64,000 bases of DNA from Chitinophagaceae bacterium UBA1931 (GCA_002337125.1 DDFJ01000001.1:186001-250000); one strand, 5' to 3'. Shown: positions 41,730 through 50,322, counted from the first letter of the stretch. Notes: generated by a model from the sequence alone, not told the origin. Program-made: numbers and translations.

Positions 41730-44015
41730 TTAAAAGTTAATTGTAAAACTAAGCCTTGCAAAAAAAGGAGTACCGGGAGTAAAATGTATTTCTGAAACAG
41801 GAGCTGTTTCTGTTTGCAGCTGGCTTTCAGTATCAAACTGCGTTTCTTTCCACTTTGTATTAAATATATTCTGAACTGAAAAACCGGCTTCCCATTTTTG
41901 TGTTGTATAGTTAATAGCCCCATCTGTAATAAAATAACCTTTGGCAACTACTGTGTTGGTTTCATTGGCAGGTCGGTTTGCCATATAACGGTAGCGCAAA
42001 CTGCCGTTCCATCCAGATTGTTTCCTGTAAGTTAAACCTCCCACACTTGTAAAACGTGGAGCAAGTGGCAAATAACTTTCGGCATAAGGCACATGCAGTC
42101 CTCTTGGATTAGCCATGCTGATGTCCAGATCAGCATACAGATTTTTAGCCAGTTCATAACGCACTGCTAAATCATACCCATACCGTTGTGTTTGGCCACC
42201 CGGTTCCACTACGCCCTCATCACCTACGTAAATAAATTCCTGGTCTAACCACAAATACCACACAGCAGTTTGCACAACTAATTTCTTTCCAAGTTTAAAA
42301 ATGCCGCCTAAATCGGTACCATATGCAGGAGGCAAAACTTTTCGGCCGTTTTCTTCAACCGCAACTCTTGTATCGTTACTGTGGTAACCCCTGCCATTGT
42401 ATAAATACAACTGCACGTTGTTATTAAGCTTGTAATTAAAATTAAGTTTAGGGCAAACAATAACAGAACCCGATTGCTTTACTTCATTTGTAAGTTTGTT
42501 TAAATAGGAATTAACAAAGTAATCGGTTCGTACAGCAGCGGTAACATCCAGCTTTTTATTAAACGATATTTTTTCGCTGTAAAAAGCAGCCGCATCAAAT
42601 TCACTTACATTGCCAAGTGCTAATTGTTTTGTATTAACAGTTCTGTTCTTTGTTCTTGTAAGTTCAAGATTATGGATGTAATCATACCTCAGCTGTATGC
42701 CTGCTTTGGTTTCAAACTTCAGGTTGCCTTTGTAATTTTCGTTTTGATAAATGCTGTTATATCCTGCAATTTTCCGGTTTTCCTTTTGGCGTATCTGGTC
42801 GCCATTTACAGGGTCTTCTTTGAAGAACGTAAAATTGGAATACAACTCAAAATTGTATGCTGAAAAATAGAGCTGGTTTCTCAGCGAACCGCCGTTTTTA
42901 AAATTAGTATGCAATTCAGCATTGGCATTGTATCGTGAAGTATGGCCACCTTCTGTATTATCAATAGCACCATACCAGCCAATAAGGCCGCTTGCAATTG
43001 CCCTGTCAGGTATTTGGCCGCTTGCATTCCACTTACTGGTAAAGCCCGTAACAGATGCAGTAATTGTATTAGTCTTGTTTAAACTGCCATGATATTTGAG
43101 TACAGCATTATAACGGCTGAAGTTTTGGGCACTTTCAAAATACCCCCGTGTAAAAGAACCTTCACCTGCAAAATACAAGCTCTGGTTACGCCTGTCGTTA
43201 TCTGGTTTTAATAAATTAATCCCTGAAATAGCTCTGAAAGTGTTAAACTGTCCGGCTTCAGTTTTCAAAAAATTATTTTCCAGGTAATCTTTTGTTTTAA
43301 ACTCTACAAAACCTGCAGTTGTAAAATTTCCTTTATCAGCAAAATAAGGTCCTTTGTTAAAATTTACTTTATCAATTAATTCAGGTATTACAAAATGCAA
43401 ATCAGCATAACCCTGCCCGTGTGCCTGGCTTACCATATTTACAGGCATTCCATCAACTGTAATATTTATATCAGTTCCATGATCAAGATCAAACCCTCTT
43501 AAAAAAATCTGTTCGGCTTTACCTCCGCCTGCATGCTGCCCTATAAATAATCCCGGTACCATTCTTAATACTTCCTGCGAATTATTGATGGGTCTTAAAT
43601 GAATATCAAGATCGCTGATGGTTTTAAAAATACCGTTATTCGATGCAGCTTTAATTGTTACCTCCGATAGACTTGAAATTTTCTGTTTTAAATAAATAAC
43701 TGCAATCTGCTCTTTAAAAGAAAGCGTGTTTATTTCCACCATTTTTTCCTGGTAGCCCACACACATAATTGTTAAGAAACGGCTGTTTATGGGCAGCCTT
43801 AACAGCTGAATAAAACCATTTTCATCAGAAATTTGTGAAAAGCTGTTGCTTTCATCCTGTACAGTTGCATATTGTACGGGTACTTTTGAAGTACTGTCAA
43901 TTAAATAAATACCCTTTGTTTGGGCATTGGCAAATTGGAAGCCTGTAAGTAAAATAAAAACAAAAAGAACTGTTGCAATGAACTTTGTTGTTTTAAAAAC
44001 TCGGTAATACTCCAT
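41730..44015 (-). CDS. TonB-dependent receptor with carboxypeptidase-like N-terminal domain
   Basis: The protein has 761 residues with a signal peptide near QFANAQ. A CarboxypepD_reg-like domain (about 33-110, YLIDSTSKVPVQYATVQDES) is followed by a plug with IFLRGFDLDHGTDINITVDG and GQGYADLHFVIPELID. The barrel ends in the aromatic strand FFARLSFTINF. The plug's LDHGTD and HGQGYADLHF blocks are those of Bacteroidota receptors often placed with metal or siderophore uptake, but this is not specific. No SusD partner is nearby, so glycan import is less likely. Confidence 0.9.
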   Translation of the reverse strand: MEYYRVFKTTKFIATVLFVFILLTGFQFANAQTKGIYLIDSTSKVPVQYATVQDESNSFSQISDENGFIQLLRLPINSRFLTIMCVGYQEKMVEINTLSFKEQIAVIYLKQKISSLSEVTIKAASNNGIFKTISDLDIHLRPINNSQEVLRMVPGLFIGQHAGGGKAEQIFLRGFDLDHGTDINITVDGMPVNMVSQAHGQGYADLHFVIPELIDKVNFNKGPYFADKGNFTTAGFVEFKTKDYLENNFLKTEAGQFNTFRAISGINLLKPDNDRRNQSLYFAGEGSFTRGYFESAQNFSRYNAVLKYHGSLNKTNTITASVTGFTSKWNASGQIPDRAIASGLIGWYGAIDNTEGGHTSRYNANAELHTNFKNGGSLRNQLYFSAYNFELYSNFTFFKEDPVNGDQIRQKENRKIAGYNSIYQNENYKGNLKFETKAGIQLRYDYIHNLELTRTKNRTVNTKQLALGNVSEFDAAAFYSEKISFNKKLDVTAAVRTDYFVNSYLNKLTNEVKQSGSVIVCPKLNFNYKLNNNVQLYLYNGRGYHSNDTRVAVEENGRKVLPPAYGTDLGGIFKLGKKLVVQTAVWYLWLDQEFIYVGDEGVVEPGGQTQRYGYDLAVRYELAKNLYADLDISMANPRGLHVPYAESYLPLAPRFTSVGGLTYRKQSGWNGSLRYRYMANRPANETNTVVAKGYFITDGAINYTTQKWEAGFSVQNIFNTKWKETQFDTESQLQTETAPVSEIHFTPGTPFFARLSFTINF

Positions 44016-44452
44016 GTTATACAGGTTTGAAACTAATAACCAATTATTTTAATTGCAATTGAAAGTAACAGTTAATATTTTTTTGATATTTATCAAATGT
44101 ACAAAAGCAGTTACTATTTGCTTACAGGCCATTATCTGATGTTCGTCATCCATTTTCTTATCGGTTGCTGTCCTCACCAACCGAAATTAATGCATTTCTA
44201 TTTTGGCAAACCAAACCCAAAATCAAACCGCCACACCTGAAATGCACATGTAATTCCTATCGCAATTCTCCTTTTAACAAGCCCAACAATAACCAATTTT
44301 GTACTGCTTTTTTCTTGCAACTGGCTCTTCTTTATGAATGGCAAACAAAAAACTAAAAAAAGCCTGTTCCTTAGCTATATTTTATTTGCTTTTTCAGAAC
44401 ATTTTATATCCATCATGCAAACCGAATGCATTGGGTATTTAGCAAATAAAAA
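44016..44452. other. Spacer between the TonB receptor and XRE copy 2
   Basis: This 437-bp region shows no supportable gene. An open frame at 44165-44356 (63 codons) is His/Asn/Pro-rich and has no start context, so it is not called. The promoter of the receptor should be here, but I saw no good pair of boxes. Confidence 0.4.
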
Positions 44453-44472
44453 GCCTTTGCATTCGCAAAGGC
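44453..44472. terminator. Terminator after XRE copy 2
   Basis: Arms GCCTTTGC / GCAAAGGC with an ATTC loop have A-rich DNA on the left and T6 on the right, so it can work on both strands. It lies 23 bp after the stop of the XRE gene on the minus strand. Confidence 0.85.
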
Positions 44473-44495
44473 TTTTTTAATATATCCCCTGATTC

Positions 44496-44882
44496 TTATT
44501 TCTTATCAATCATTTTTTCAAGTAAAGCAATTTTTTCTCGTTCACTTTTTAAAAGTGCCTCATACAATTCAACGACTTTATCAAAAGGATTAAAAGTGCA
44601 TTGATGATTATAATTACTACTATTGTTTGTTGATCCCTCGTAATTGTTTTGAATTACGTTGACAACAGTTTCTTCTGCAAAATTCTTAATGGTTTCAGGT
44701 GTTACTTTTAAAACCTTAGCAATCTTCTCAATCATGTCTTTATCCAGTGCTTCTTTCTGCTCCAATGCAGAAACAGCCTGCTGGCTCAATCCTAATTCCA
44801 TTGCCAATGCATCCTGCTTAATACCTAATATCTCACGGATGCGTTTTACATTTCTTCCTTCATGAATGGTTTTCTCTGTCAT
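44496..44882 (-). CDS. XRE-family HTH regulator, copy 2
   Basis: The protein has 128 residues. Compared with the 17316-17693 copy, the HTH domain (residues 1-60) differs at only a handful of positions (Met to Leu at 19, Glu to Asp at 49), the linker at about 64-95 is different (Asn/Ser-rich here), and the tail CTFNPFDKVVELYEALLKSE is the same family. Promoter geometry is also conserved. The gene is divergent from the nucleotidyltransferase/HEPN gene with a 174-bp gap, unlike copy 1, which faces no such gene. Divergence limited to the linker suggests selection on both ends. Confidence 0.9.
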   Translation of the reverse strand: MTEKTIHEGRNVKRIREILGIKQDALAMELGLSQQAVSALEQKEALDKDMIEKIAKVLKVTPETIKNFAEETVVNVIQNNYEGSTNNSSNYNHQCTFNPFDKVVELYEALLKSEREKIALLEKMIDKK

Positions 44883-44886
44883 ACAG

Positions 44887-44916
44887 CTAAAGTAATTATT
44901 CTTTCTCTTTTTTCAA
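44887..44916 (-). promoter_or_regulatory. Promoter of XRE copy 2, possible leaderless start
   Basis: On the minus strand TTG (44914-44916), 19 bp and TACTTTAG (44887-44894), with the -7 box ending 4 bp before the ATG, exactly as in copy 1. The spacer differs from copy 1 at only a few positions, so the whole block may double as an operator. Confidence 0.6.
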
Positions 44917-45056
44917 TCACCTTATTCAATATCTTCTTTATTGTATAATACAGCTTGCTGCTTGTAAAATACAAACAGGCAGGGTAGGTTACCGGTAAAG
45001 CTTTTTCAACTTTTACACAGTTGTTTCAACGCCTGGTAAAAAGTAAAAACAAAAAA

Positions 45057-46091
45057 ATGGATACACTTAACTCTCTCATCGAATACGGTAATCCCCGCTT
45101 GTTAAGCCGCAACCTCCGCAGTCTTGTGTTCGATTTCATGGAAACCGAACTCAAAATAGGAATGCCCGGTTATTTCGAAGAACTCATTCCCCAACTGTAC
45201 TACCTCTTCAATTTTCTCGATGCCGCTGCCGATGGTGAAATAACAAAGCCACAGCACAACGATAACCTTGAATTGTTAAATGAAGAAAACAGTCCTGCCT
45301 TTCTGCAGGAAGATGAAATACTCAAAGGCATTACCTCCTTTATTGTGCAAACCATCCATCCCGAACGGATTTACCGTATCCTGCATCAGCCAGTACAGGA
45401 GGGGGCCGAACTGACCACCGATCTGCTCATTGTTATTCCTGAATGGTTACCACCCAAACAGTTCACCACTGCTGAAACATTGATCGAAGCAGGTTGCATG
45501 CTGGGCACCAACCTGCATTTTTCACTGCAGCATGCAAACCAGGTAAAAACAGCAATAACAGAAGGCCATGTTTTTTACAACTTTGTATGCAATACCGCAA
45601 ACCTCCTGTACTGGAACAACAAAAACAACTGGCCTGAAAGAAATAAAGAAAAGCTCAACATAGCCAGGCAAAATGCATGGTTGCAGTTTCAGCAGGGCTT
45701 TGCAAAAGCAGCCGCTTTTTTAAAACATGCACAACAGCAACGGCAGCACAATGCTGATCAGCTCACAGCATTTTTTCTCCAGCAGGCAACCGAACTCTGT
45801 TGCAGAGCAATCCTTACTTCAATAACTGGTCTCGATAAAAAAACACATGCAATCACTTCCTTAAAAAAATGCTGCCGCCGCTGTACAACAGTTGTTGATG
45901 AAGTCTTTCCATTGGTTACAGAGGAAGACAAACGTTTACTGCAATTGCTCGATGATGCCTACCTCAGCAGCAGGTACAGCAACAATTACACAATAACAGA
46001 AACTGATCTGGATTCATTGACAAAAAAAGTAACACAGCTCCATCATGCTGCATACAACGCAGTACAGAATCTTCTTGATTCTTCCGATTAA
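45057..46091 (+). CDS. Nucleotidyltransferase-like/HEPN fusion protein
   Basis: The protein has 344 residues from the ATG at 45057; the frame opens at a TTG at 45021, but that adds only a short basic stretch. The middle (about 100-150) resembles a degenerate nucleotidyltransferase core: ILKGITSFIVQTIHPERIYR, then TTDLLIVIPEW, where the GS catalytic signature is missing. The C-terminal part (about 230-344) matches HEPN helices: FLQQATELCCRAILTSITGL, LKKCCRRC and YLSSRYSNNY. Separate MNT and HEPN genes form toxin-antitoxin pairs in other bacteria; fusion forms are known in Bacteroidota but their role is not. It is divergent from XRE copy 2. Confidence 0.72.
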   Translation: MDTLNSLIEYGNPRLLSRNLRSLVFDFMETELKIGMPGYFEELIPQLYYLFNFLDAAADGEITKPQHNDNLELLNEENSPAFLQEDEILKGITSFIVQTIHPERIYRILHQPVQEGAELTTDLLIVIPEWLPPKQFTTAETLIEAGCMLGTNLHFSLQHANQVKTAITEGHVFYNFVCNTANLLYWNNKNNWPERNKEKLNIARQNAWLQFQQGFAKAAAFLKHAQQQRQHNADQLTAFFLQQATELCCRAILTSITGLDKKTHAITSLKKCCRRCTTVVDEVFPLVTEEDKRLLQLLDDAYLSSRYSNNYTITETDLDSLTKKVTQLHHAAYNAVQNLLDSSD

Positions 46092-46139
46092 AGAATGAGT
46101 GTCCTTAGAAATCTCCAACCCCTCACCACATCACGCCAA

Positions 46140-46209
46140 CCATGAACCATGAACCATGAACCATGAACTATGAACTATGAACCATGAACTATAAACCATG
46201 AACCATAAT
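46140..46209. repeat. Heptanucleotide tandem repeat (CCATGAA type)
   Basis: Ten consecutive 7-mers, mostly CCATGAA with variants CTATGAA, CTATAAA and CCATAAT, fill the gap between the HEPN-type gene and the small gene at 46212, almost touching the latter's stop codon. Repeat count is likely variable between strains. Confidence 0.92.
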
Positions 46210-46211
46210 CT

Positions 46212-46505
46212 TCACTCCTCAAACGCATCCAAAAATTCTTTAATCGCAAAATTGTAAACCGTTCCTTTTTTCACTTCCTTCCTGTAAAGTTCGTTTAGTT
46301 CAGGGTCCGCAATAATAGCCTTTGCATACACCACCGCTTCTGAAAAAAGTCCTCTTCGCTTTTTTTGTTTCACACTCGGTTTAACCCTGCTCATATCGGG
46401 GTAAGCAGTAATCACAATCTTATTGCCATAATGCTTTACCACAATCTGTTTGCCTAATTGTCCTCTTACATTATGTAAAAGGAAGTTGTTTTCACTTGTA
46501 GCCAT
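46212..46505 (-). CDS. Small protein with a DUF6266-like N-terminal layout
   Basis: The protein has 97 residues. N-terminal VRGQLGKQIVVKHYGNKIVI, then YPDMSRVKPSVKQKKRRGLF and VVYAKAIIADPELNELYRKE. The order (Gly-x-x-Gly-Lys strand pair, Pro, Ser-x-x-Gln, charged helix) is like the first 75 residues of DUF6266 proteins, but residue identity is low. No signal or membrane segment. Similar short proteins occur in Bacteroidota genomes; function unknown. It ends next to a heptad tract and starts upstream of an 88-bp element. I regard the DUF6266 link as a hypothesis. Confidence 0.6.
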   Translation of the reverse strand: MATSENNFLLHNVRGQLGKQIVVKHYGNKIVITAYPDMSRVKPSVKQKKRRGLFSEAVVYAKAIIADPELNELYRKEVKKGTVYNFAIKEFLDAFEE

Positions 46506-46570
46506 AAATAATAAGGTTTAATAAATGAAGAATAGCTGTTAAACTCGCTTTTAAGATACTGCAAAGCCGT

Positions 46571-46658
46571 GGATAAAGCAACCATCCTTCGTTCATCCTT
46601 CGTATATAAAGCCACCCATAAGGCGGGTATAGCCCATCCTCAGGCAGGGATACCTGCA
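46571..46658. repeat. 88-bp dispersed element (family D), copy 2
   Basis: Same length and order as 17916-18003: GGATAAAGCAACCATCCTTC, TATATAAAGCCACCCATAAG, and CAGGCAGGGATACCTGCA. It lies 65 bp upstream of the small gene at 46212-46505. Confidence 0.8.
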
Positions 46659-46879
46659 TGTTGGTATTGTATGAAATCTAAGTATGTTAAATCCAAGGTG
46701 GTTTTAAGTTTTACAGTTTTGGATCAGTAATAACATCAGATTATTTGTAAATAGGGACTCATTTTAAATCTTCCCTTTTTAGTATCAGTATTGCCTCCTA
46801 TAATGTTCATCTTTTGCAAAGAATCAATTAGAACACTCTTTTCTTTTCAGCTTAGATATTTCTAAAATCCAAAATAAAA

Positions 46880-46904
46880 AGCCTGCCTCAAAAACAGGCA
46901 GGCT
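46880..46904 (-). terminator. Terminator of the DUF4397 lipoprotein gene
   Basis: A 9-bp perfect stem AGCCTGCCT / AGGCAGGCT with a CAAAAAC loop; on the minus strand T5-A-T4 follows. It is 19 bp after the stop. Confidence 0.85.
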
Positions 46905-46923
46905 ACCTAAAACTTAAAACAAA

Positions 46924-47625
46924 TTAGTTATTAGCAATAATCGAAGCACCTAAAGGTGTTGTTGCATTGCCAACAATTCCACGGGCAAATACAGTGTAAA
47001 TTTTTCCAGCCTGTAAGGTTACTCCCGGTACTTTAAGTACAGAAGTGGCTGTACCAGCTACACGAACATCAAAGGTGTATGTACCTGCATCAACAGGAGT
47101 AAATGCCTGGTTGGCTGTTGCGGTTGCCTGTGTTTCAAATGCACGGTTGCTGAAAACAGGTGTAAAAGTTTCGCCGTTTAATACACCCACAGTAACAGCA
47201 GGAGCGCCGGGGCTCAGGTGAAAGAAACGGATATGTGCTTTACCTGCAGCAGGTGTTGTTAAATCATCAGCAACAAGTATTGCGCTGATCGAAGCCAGTG
47301 GGTTAATGGCAAAGAGCGAATAACTCTTGTCTTTCATAAAAGTAATGTCGGCATTGATAACAGTGGTGCTTGTACCTGCAGCATTTACTTTAATGTTGCG
47401 TGTACCTGCACTTACGGCGAGATAACCGGTGTTGTTAGGAAAAGTTAATGCCGATCCGTTTACTTTTTGATTGTCGACTAACAAATCAACTCCCGGAGCA
47501 TCGGGCGATGCATGTGTAACCAGCACACGTGCTTCTTCTTTCTTTTCTTTTTTGCATGATACAAGTGATAAAGATGACAGTAACAGCGCAGCAGCTGTGG
47601 CCATGAAGAATGTTGTCTTTTTCAT
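46924..47625 (-). CDS. DUF4397 domain lipoprotein
   Basis: The protein has 233 residues from the ATG at 47625 (the frame continues to 47664, but MKKTTFFMATAAALLLSS is a good leader). The lipobox is LSLVSC. RVLVTHASPDAPGVDLLVDN is the DUF4397 opening, and a second copy of the pattern is at IRFFHLSPGAPAVTVGVLNG, so two related beta-sandwich units follow each other. The domain is widespread in cell-surface lipoproteins; role unknown. The gene is alone, with its own terminator. Confidence 0.88.
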   Translation of the reverse strand: MKKTTFFMATAAALLLSSLSLVSCKKEKKEEARVLVTHASPDAPGVDLLVDNQKVNGSALTFPNNTGYLAVSAGTRNIKVNAAGTSTTVINADITFMKDKSYSLFAINPLASISAILVADDLTTPAAGKAHIRFFHLSPGAPAVTVGVLNGETFTPVFSNRAFETQATATANQAFTPVDAGTYTFDVRVAGTATSVLKVPGVTLQAGKIYTVFARGIVGNATTPLGASIIANN

Positions 47626-47911
47626 AATTTTTTGTTTAAGCTTAATTAACCAATAACTAAACAAAAAGGTTGGGTGAAGCTTATTCCCTTAACAAAAAAC
47701 TAACAAATGTTTAGGGTTTTTGTCAGCCCAACTGAAAGACTCATTAAACAAAAACCATCTGTTTGCAGAAATGCATGCAGAAATATCTGCTTTATCTGGA
47801 AAATATGATGCAAAGCATTAATCCTGCCAGCTAAAGGTAAACACCGAGTGCTTTATATGAGAAGTGCAAGCTATTCGGCCTTTTTTACAAAAAACTGACG
47901 TAAAAAAAAAC

Positions 47912-47938
47912 TTGAATCTGTTAGCTGACATATCTTTA
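47912..47938 (+). promoter_or_regulatory. Bacteroidota-type promoter upstream of the DegT gene
   Basis: TTG (47912-47914), a 16-bp spacer and TATCTTTA (47931-47938, one mismatch to TAnnTTTG). The same pair of motifs with the same 16-bp spacer precedes the TPR gene (63406-63433). The predicted start near 47945 gives a leader of about 190 nt. Confidence 0.45.
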
Positions 47939-47978
47939 CTATAACCTAACTATTCGCAAATGTATAAGTCATCAACGC

Positions 47979-48071
47979 CACTGGCCGCTAAGGCTCGCTG
48001 GCTTTTTTATGTTATATCCCCTAGTGAAGAGGTCATCCTCTGGCAACCCGGCTTAAACAATCCGCCATAAC
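47979..48071 (+). ncRNA. Candidate structured leader RNA before the DegT gene
   Basis: This G+C-rich island lies in an otherwise AT-rich 5' leader. It has a hairpin at about 47980-48002 (GCCACTGG...GCTCGCTGGC) followed by T6, like an attenuator. A second hairpin AGAGG-TCAT-CCTCT is at 48028-48041, enclosed by TGTTAT (48010-48015) and ATAACA (48066-48071). GGCAACC at 48042-48048 recalls a SAM riboswitch loop, but the other conserved parts were not found. Class not assigned. Confidence 0.35.
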
Positions 48072-48138
48072 AGTTGTTATCTCTTTATCTTTTTACGTAT
48101 AGAAAACTGCTTCAAAAAACTTTTAACCACTAACAATT

Positions 48139-49287
48139 ATGACTAATGAGAGATGTATGATGGAACATCCTTTAATGGAGACCCATGAAGGTATTGTATT
48201 GTTCCACCCCAATATACCACGCAATGCTGCTAATGTTGTAGCAGAAGTATTAAGCTCACGCTGGATCGGCCAGGGCCCCAGGGTTGAAGAGTTTGAACAA
48301 AAATTAAAAGCAAAATTTACTTATCCCGCAACATGTCTTGCAGTAGGTTCCGGAACCGATGCACTGCACCTTGCTTTTTTACTGGCAGGTGTGGAAAAAG
48401 ATGATGAAGTTATTACACCGGTATTTACATGCACTGCAACCAATATACCACTGCTTTATATTGGTGCAAAGATTGTGTTTGCTGATGTGGATGCTAATCT
48501 CAACATTGATGTAAATCATGTGGAGGAGTTAATCACACCAAAAACAAAAGCAATTGTATGCGTGCACTACGGCGGTTTGCCCTGCGATATGGATAAGCTT
48601 TGGGAATTAGGTAAAAAATATAACATCGCAATTATTGAAGATGCGGCTCACGCACTTGGAGCAAAATACAAAGGACAGTACATTGGCTCGCAAAGCGATT
48701 TTACCATGTTCTCATTCCAGGCAATTAAACATATTACAACTGGTGATGGTGGTATGCTGGTGGTAAAAAATGAAGAGCTGGTTGAAAAAGCAAAACGCCT
48801 GCGTTGGTTTGGAATCGACAGAAGCAAAAAGCAAAAAGGCGTTTGGGAAAATGATATTACCGAAATAGGTTACAAATACCAGATGACAGATATTGCTGCA
48901 AGCCTTGGTATTGCTGCACTCGATGAATTTGATGAGCACCTTGCTCACAGGCAAAAACTGTATCACCTGTATTGTGAATTATTGAAAGATGCTGAAGGTA
49001 TTCGTGTTATTGGTACTGAATATACCGACAGGGAACATGCTGCCTGGTTATTAACTGCAGAAGTAGACAGGCGTATTGATTTTATGACACACTTGCGTGT
49101 AAATAAAATTGAATCGGCGCAGGTGCATTACCGCAACGACCGTTACAGCATTTTTGGTAGCAGGGTAGAAGGAAAGTATCCGAAAATGGATGCCATTGAA
49201 GACAGGTACATTGTTCTGCCGCTGCATGCAAAAGTTACGGAAGATGATGTGCGTTATATTGCTGAAGTAATTAAGATGGGCTGGTAA
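48139..49287 (+). CDS. DegT/DnrJ/EryC1 family PLP aminotransferase
   Basis: The protein has 382 residues. It is fold-type I, with GSGTDALHLAFLLAG, EVITPVFTCTATNIPLLY, IIEDAAHALGAKYKG and the PLP Lys in FSFQAIKHITTGDGGMLV (about residue 196). These enzymes add an amino group to a keto-sugar nucleotide and support surface polysaccharide or lipopolysaccharide synthesis. The next gene is a glycosyltransferase on the same strand (30-nt gap), so both likely serve one glycan. N-terminal start uncertain by a few residues (Met at 1, 7 and 8). Confidence 0.93.
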   Translation: MTNERCMMEHPLMETHEGIVLFHPNIPRNAANVVAEVLSSRWIGQGPRVEEFEQKLKAKFTYPATCLAVGSGTDALHLAFLLAGVEKDDEVITPVFTCTATNIPLLYIGAKIVFADVDANLNIDVNHVEELITPKTKAIVCVHYGGLPCDMDKLWELGKKYNIAIIEDAAHALGAKYKGQYIGSQSDFTMFSFQAIKHITTGDGGMLVVKNEELVEKAKRLRWFGIDRSKKQKGVWENDITEIGYKYQMTDIAASLGIAALDEFDEHLAHRQKLYHLYCELLKDAEGIRVIGTEYTDREHAAWLLTAEVDRRIDFMTHLRVNKIESAQVHYRNDRYSIFGSRVEGKYPKMDAIEDRYIVLPLHAKVTEDDVRYIAEVIKMGW

Positions 49288-49317
49288 TTTTTAGTGTATT
49301 AAGCGATAGATTTATTC

Positions 49318-50220
49318 ATGCAATATCATATTCATAAAGCAGTAATCAGCGGTCAGCCTGTTTTTTCTATTCTTATTCCTTCTTGGAACAATCTTGCTTA
49401 TTTGCAATGTGCTGTTGAAAGTATCCGCAAAAACAGCCGGTACAAACACCAGTTGATTGTTCATATCAATGAAGGAAAAGATGGAACAGAAGATTGGGTA
49501 TTGCAGCAAAACGATATCAGTTATACCATGAGCAGTGAAAACTGCGGGGTATGTTATGGCTTTAATGCAGCATCACACCTGGCAGTTTCAGAATACCTGC
49601 TTTTTATTGATGATGATTTATATCTCTGTCCTGATTGGGATTATCATTTACTGGAAGAGATTAAAAAAATGCCCGATGAAAAATGGTGCATCAGCAGTAC
49701 CATGATTGAGCCTTTTAATAAAAAGATACCCTGCATTATTGCCGATAAAAATTTCGGGTTGCATCCAAAAGAGTTTGATGAGCAACGCTTTTTAGCTGAA
49801 TATGCAAGCTATCCAAAAGATGACTGGACAGGCAGTCAATGGTACCCAATGGTATTGCCCACATTCGTATTCCGTGCTGTTGGCGGTTTAAGTGTTGAGT
49901 TTTCGCCGGGCATGTACAGCGATCCTGATTTTATGATTAAACTCTGGCATTATGGTGTCAGGTATTACAAAGGCATCAGTAAAAGCAGGGCTTATCATTT
50001 CAGCAGCATTACCACTTCACGTGTAAAACGCAATGATGGCCGTAGCCAGTTTATTTTAAAATGGGGCATGAGCAGCCGTACATTCTTCAACAATTACCTG
50101 AAAATCGGAACTGGTTTTAATGGTTACTTACCCAATCCTGAAGAGAACTTTATGTTGCGGTTTAAGAAACGCATTGACCGGTGGAAAGTAAAGTTGAAAA
50201 ACAGGGAAGTAAAGCTTTAA
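49318..50220 (+). CDS. Family 2 (GT-A) glycosyltransferase
   Basis: The protein has 300 residues. FSILIPSWNNLAYLQCAVES is the nucleotide-binding strand, NEGKDGTEDW the next loop, and YLLFIDDDLYLCPDW holds the DxD metal/UDP site. A variable C-terminal half follows with two hydrophobic stretches but no clear membrane anchor. It should transfer a sugar from a nucleotide donor to an unidentified acceptor. It is in tandem with the DegT gene. Confidence 0.88.
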   Translation: MQYHIHKAVISGQPVFSILIPSWNNLAYLQCAVESIRKNSRYKHQLIVHINEGKDGTEDWVLQQNDISYTMSSENCGVCYGFNAASHLAVSEYLLFIDDDLYLCPDWDYHLLEEIKKMPDEKWCISSTMIEPFNKKIPCIIADKNFGLHPKEFDEQRFLAEYASYPKDDWTGSQWYPMVLPTFVFRAVGGLSVEFSPGMYSDPDFMIKLWHYGVRYYKGISKSRAYHFSSITTSRVKRNDGRSQFILKWGMSSRTFFNNYLKIGTGFNGYLPNPEENFMLRFKKRIDRWKVKLKNREVKL

Positions 50221-50273
50221 TAAAGAAGAAGCAAAGCGACAGAGCTTATTTCTTGCCAAATAATAAAAACGCA

Positions 50274-50300
50274 AAAGCCCGGACAACTTGTCCGGGCTTT
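50274..50300 (+). terminator. Terminator of the DegT-glycosyltransferase pair
   Basis: An 11-bp perfect stem AAAGCCCGGAC / GTCCGGGCTTT with an AACTT loop is followed by GTTTATT. It lies about 50 bp after the glycosyltransferase stop and also faces the minus-strand YtxJ gene. Confidence 0.85.
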
Positions 50301-50322
50301 GTTTATTGAATATGTCTTGAAT

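Noticed and set aside
44165..44356. 63-codon open frame on the plus strand
   Set aside because: His/Asn/Pro-rich composition, no ribosome-binding or promoter context, and no recognisable pattern; treated as spacer.
48042..48071. SAM riboswitch or twister ribozyme in the DegT leader
   Set aside because: GGCAACC and CCGCCATAACA recall parts of each, but the other required conserved segments and pairings were not found.
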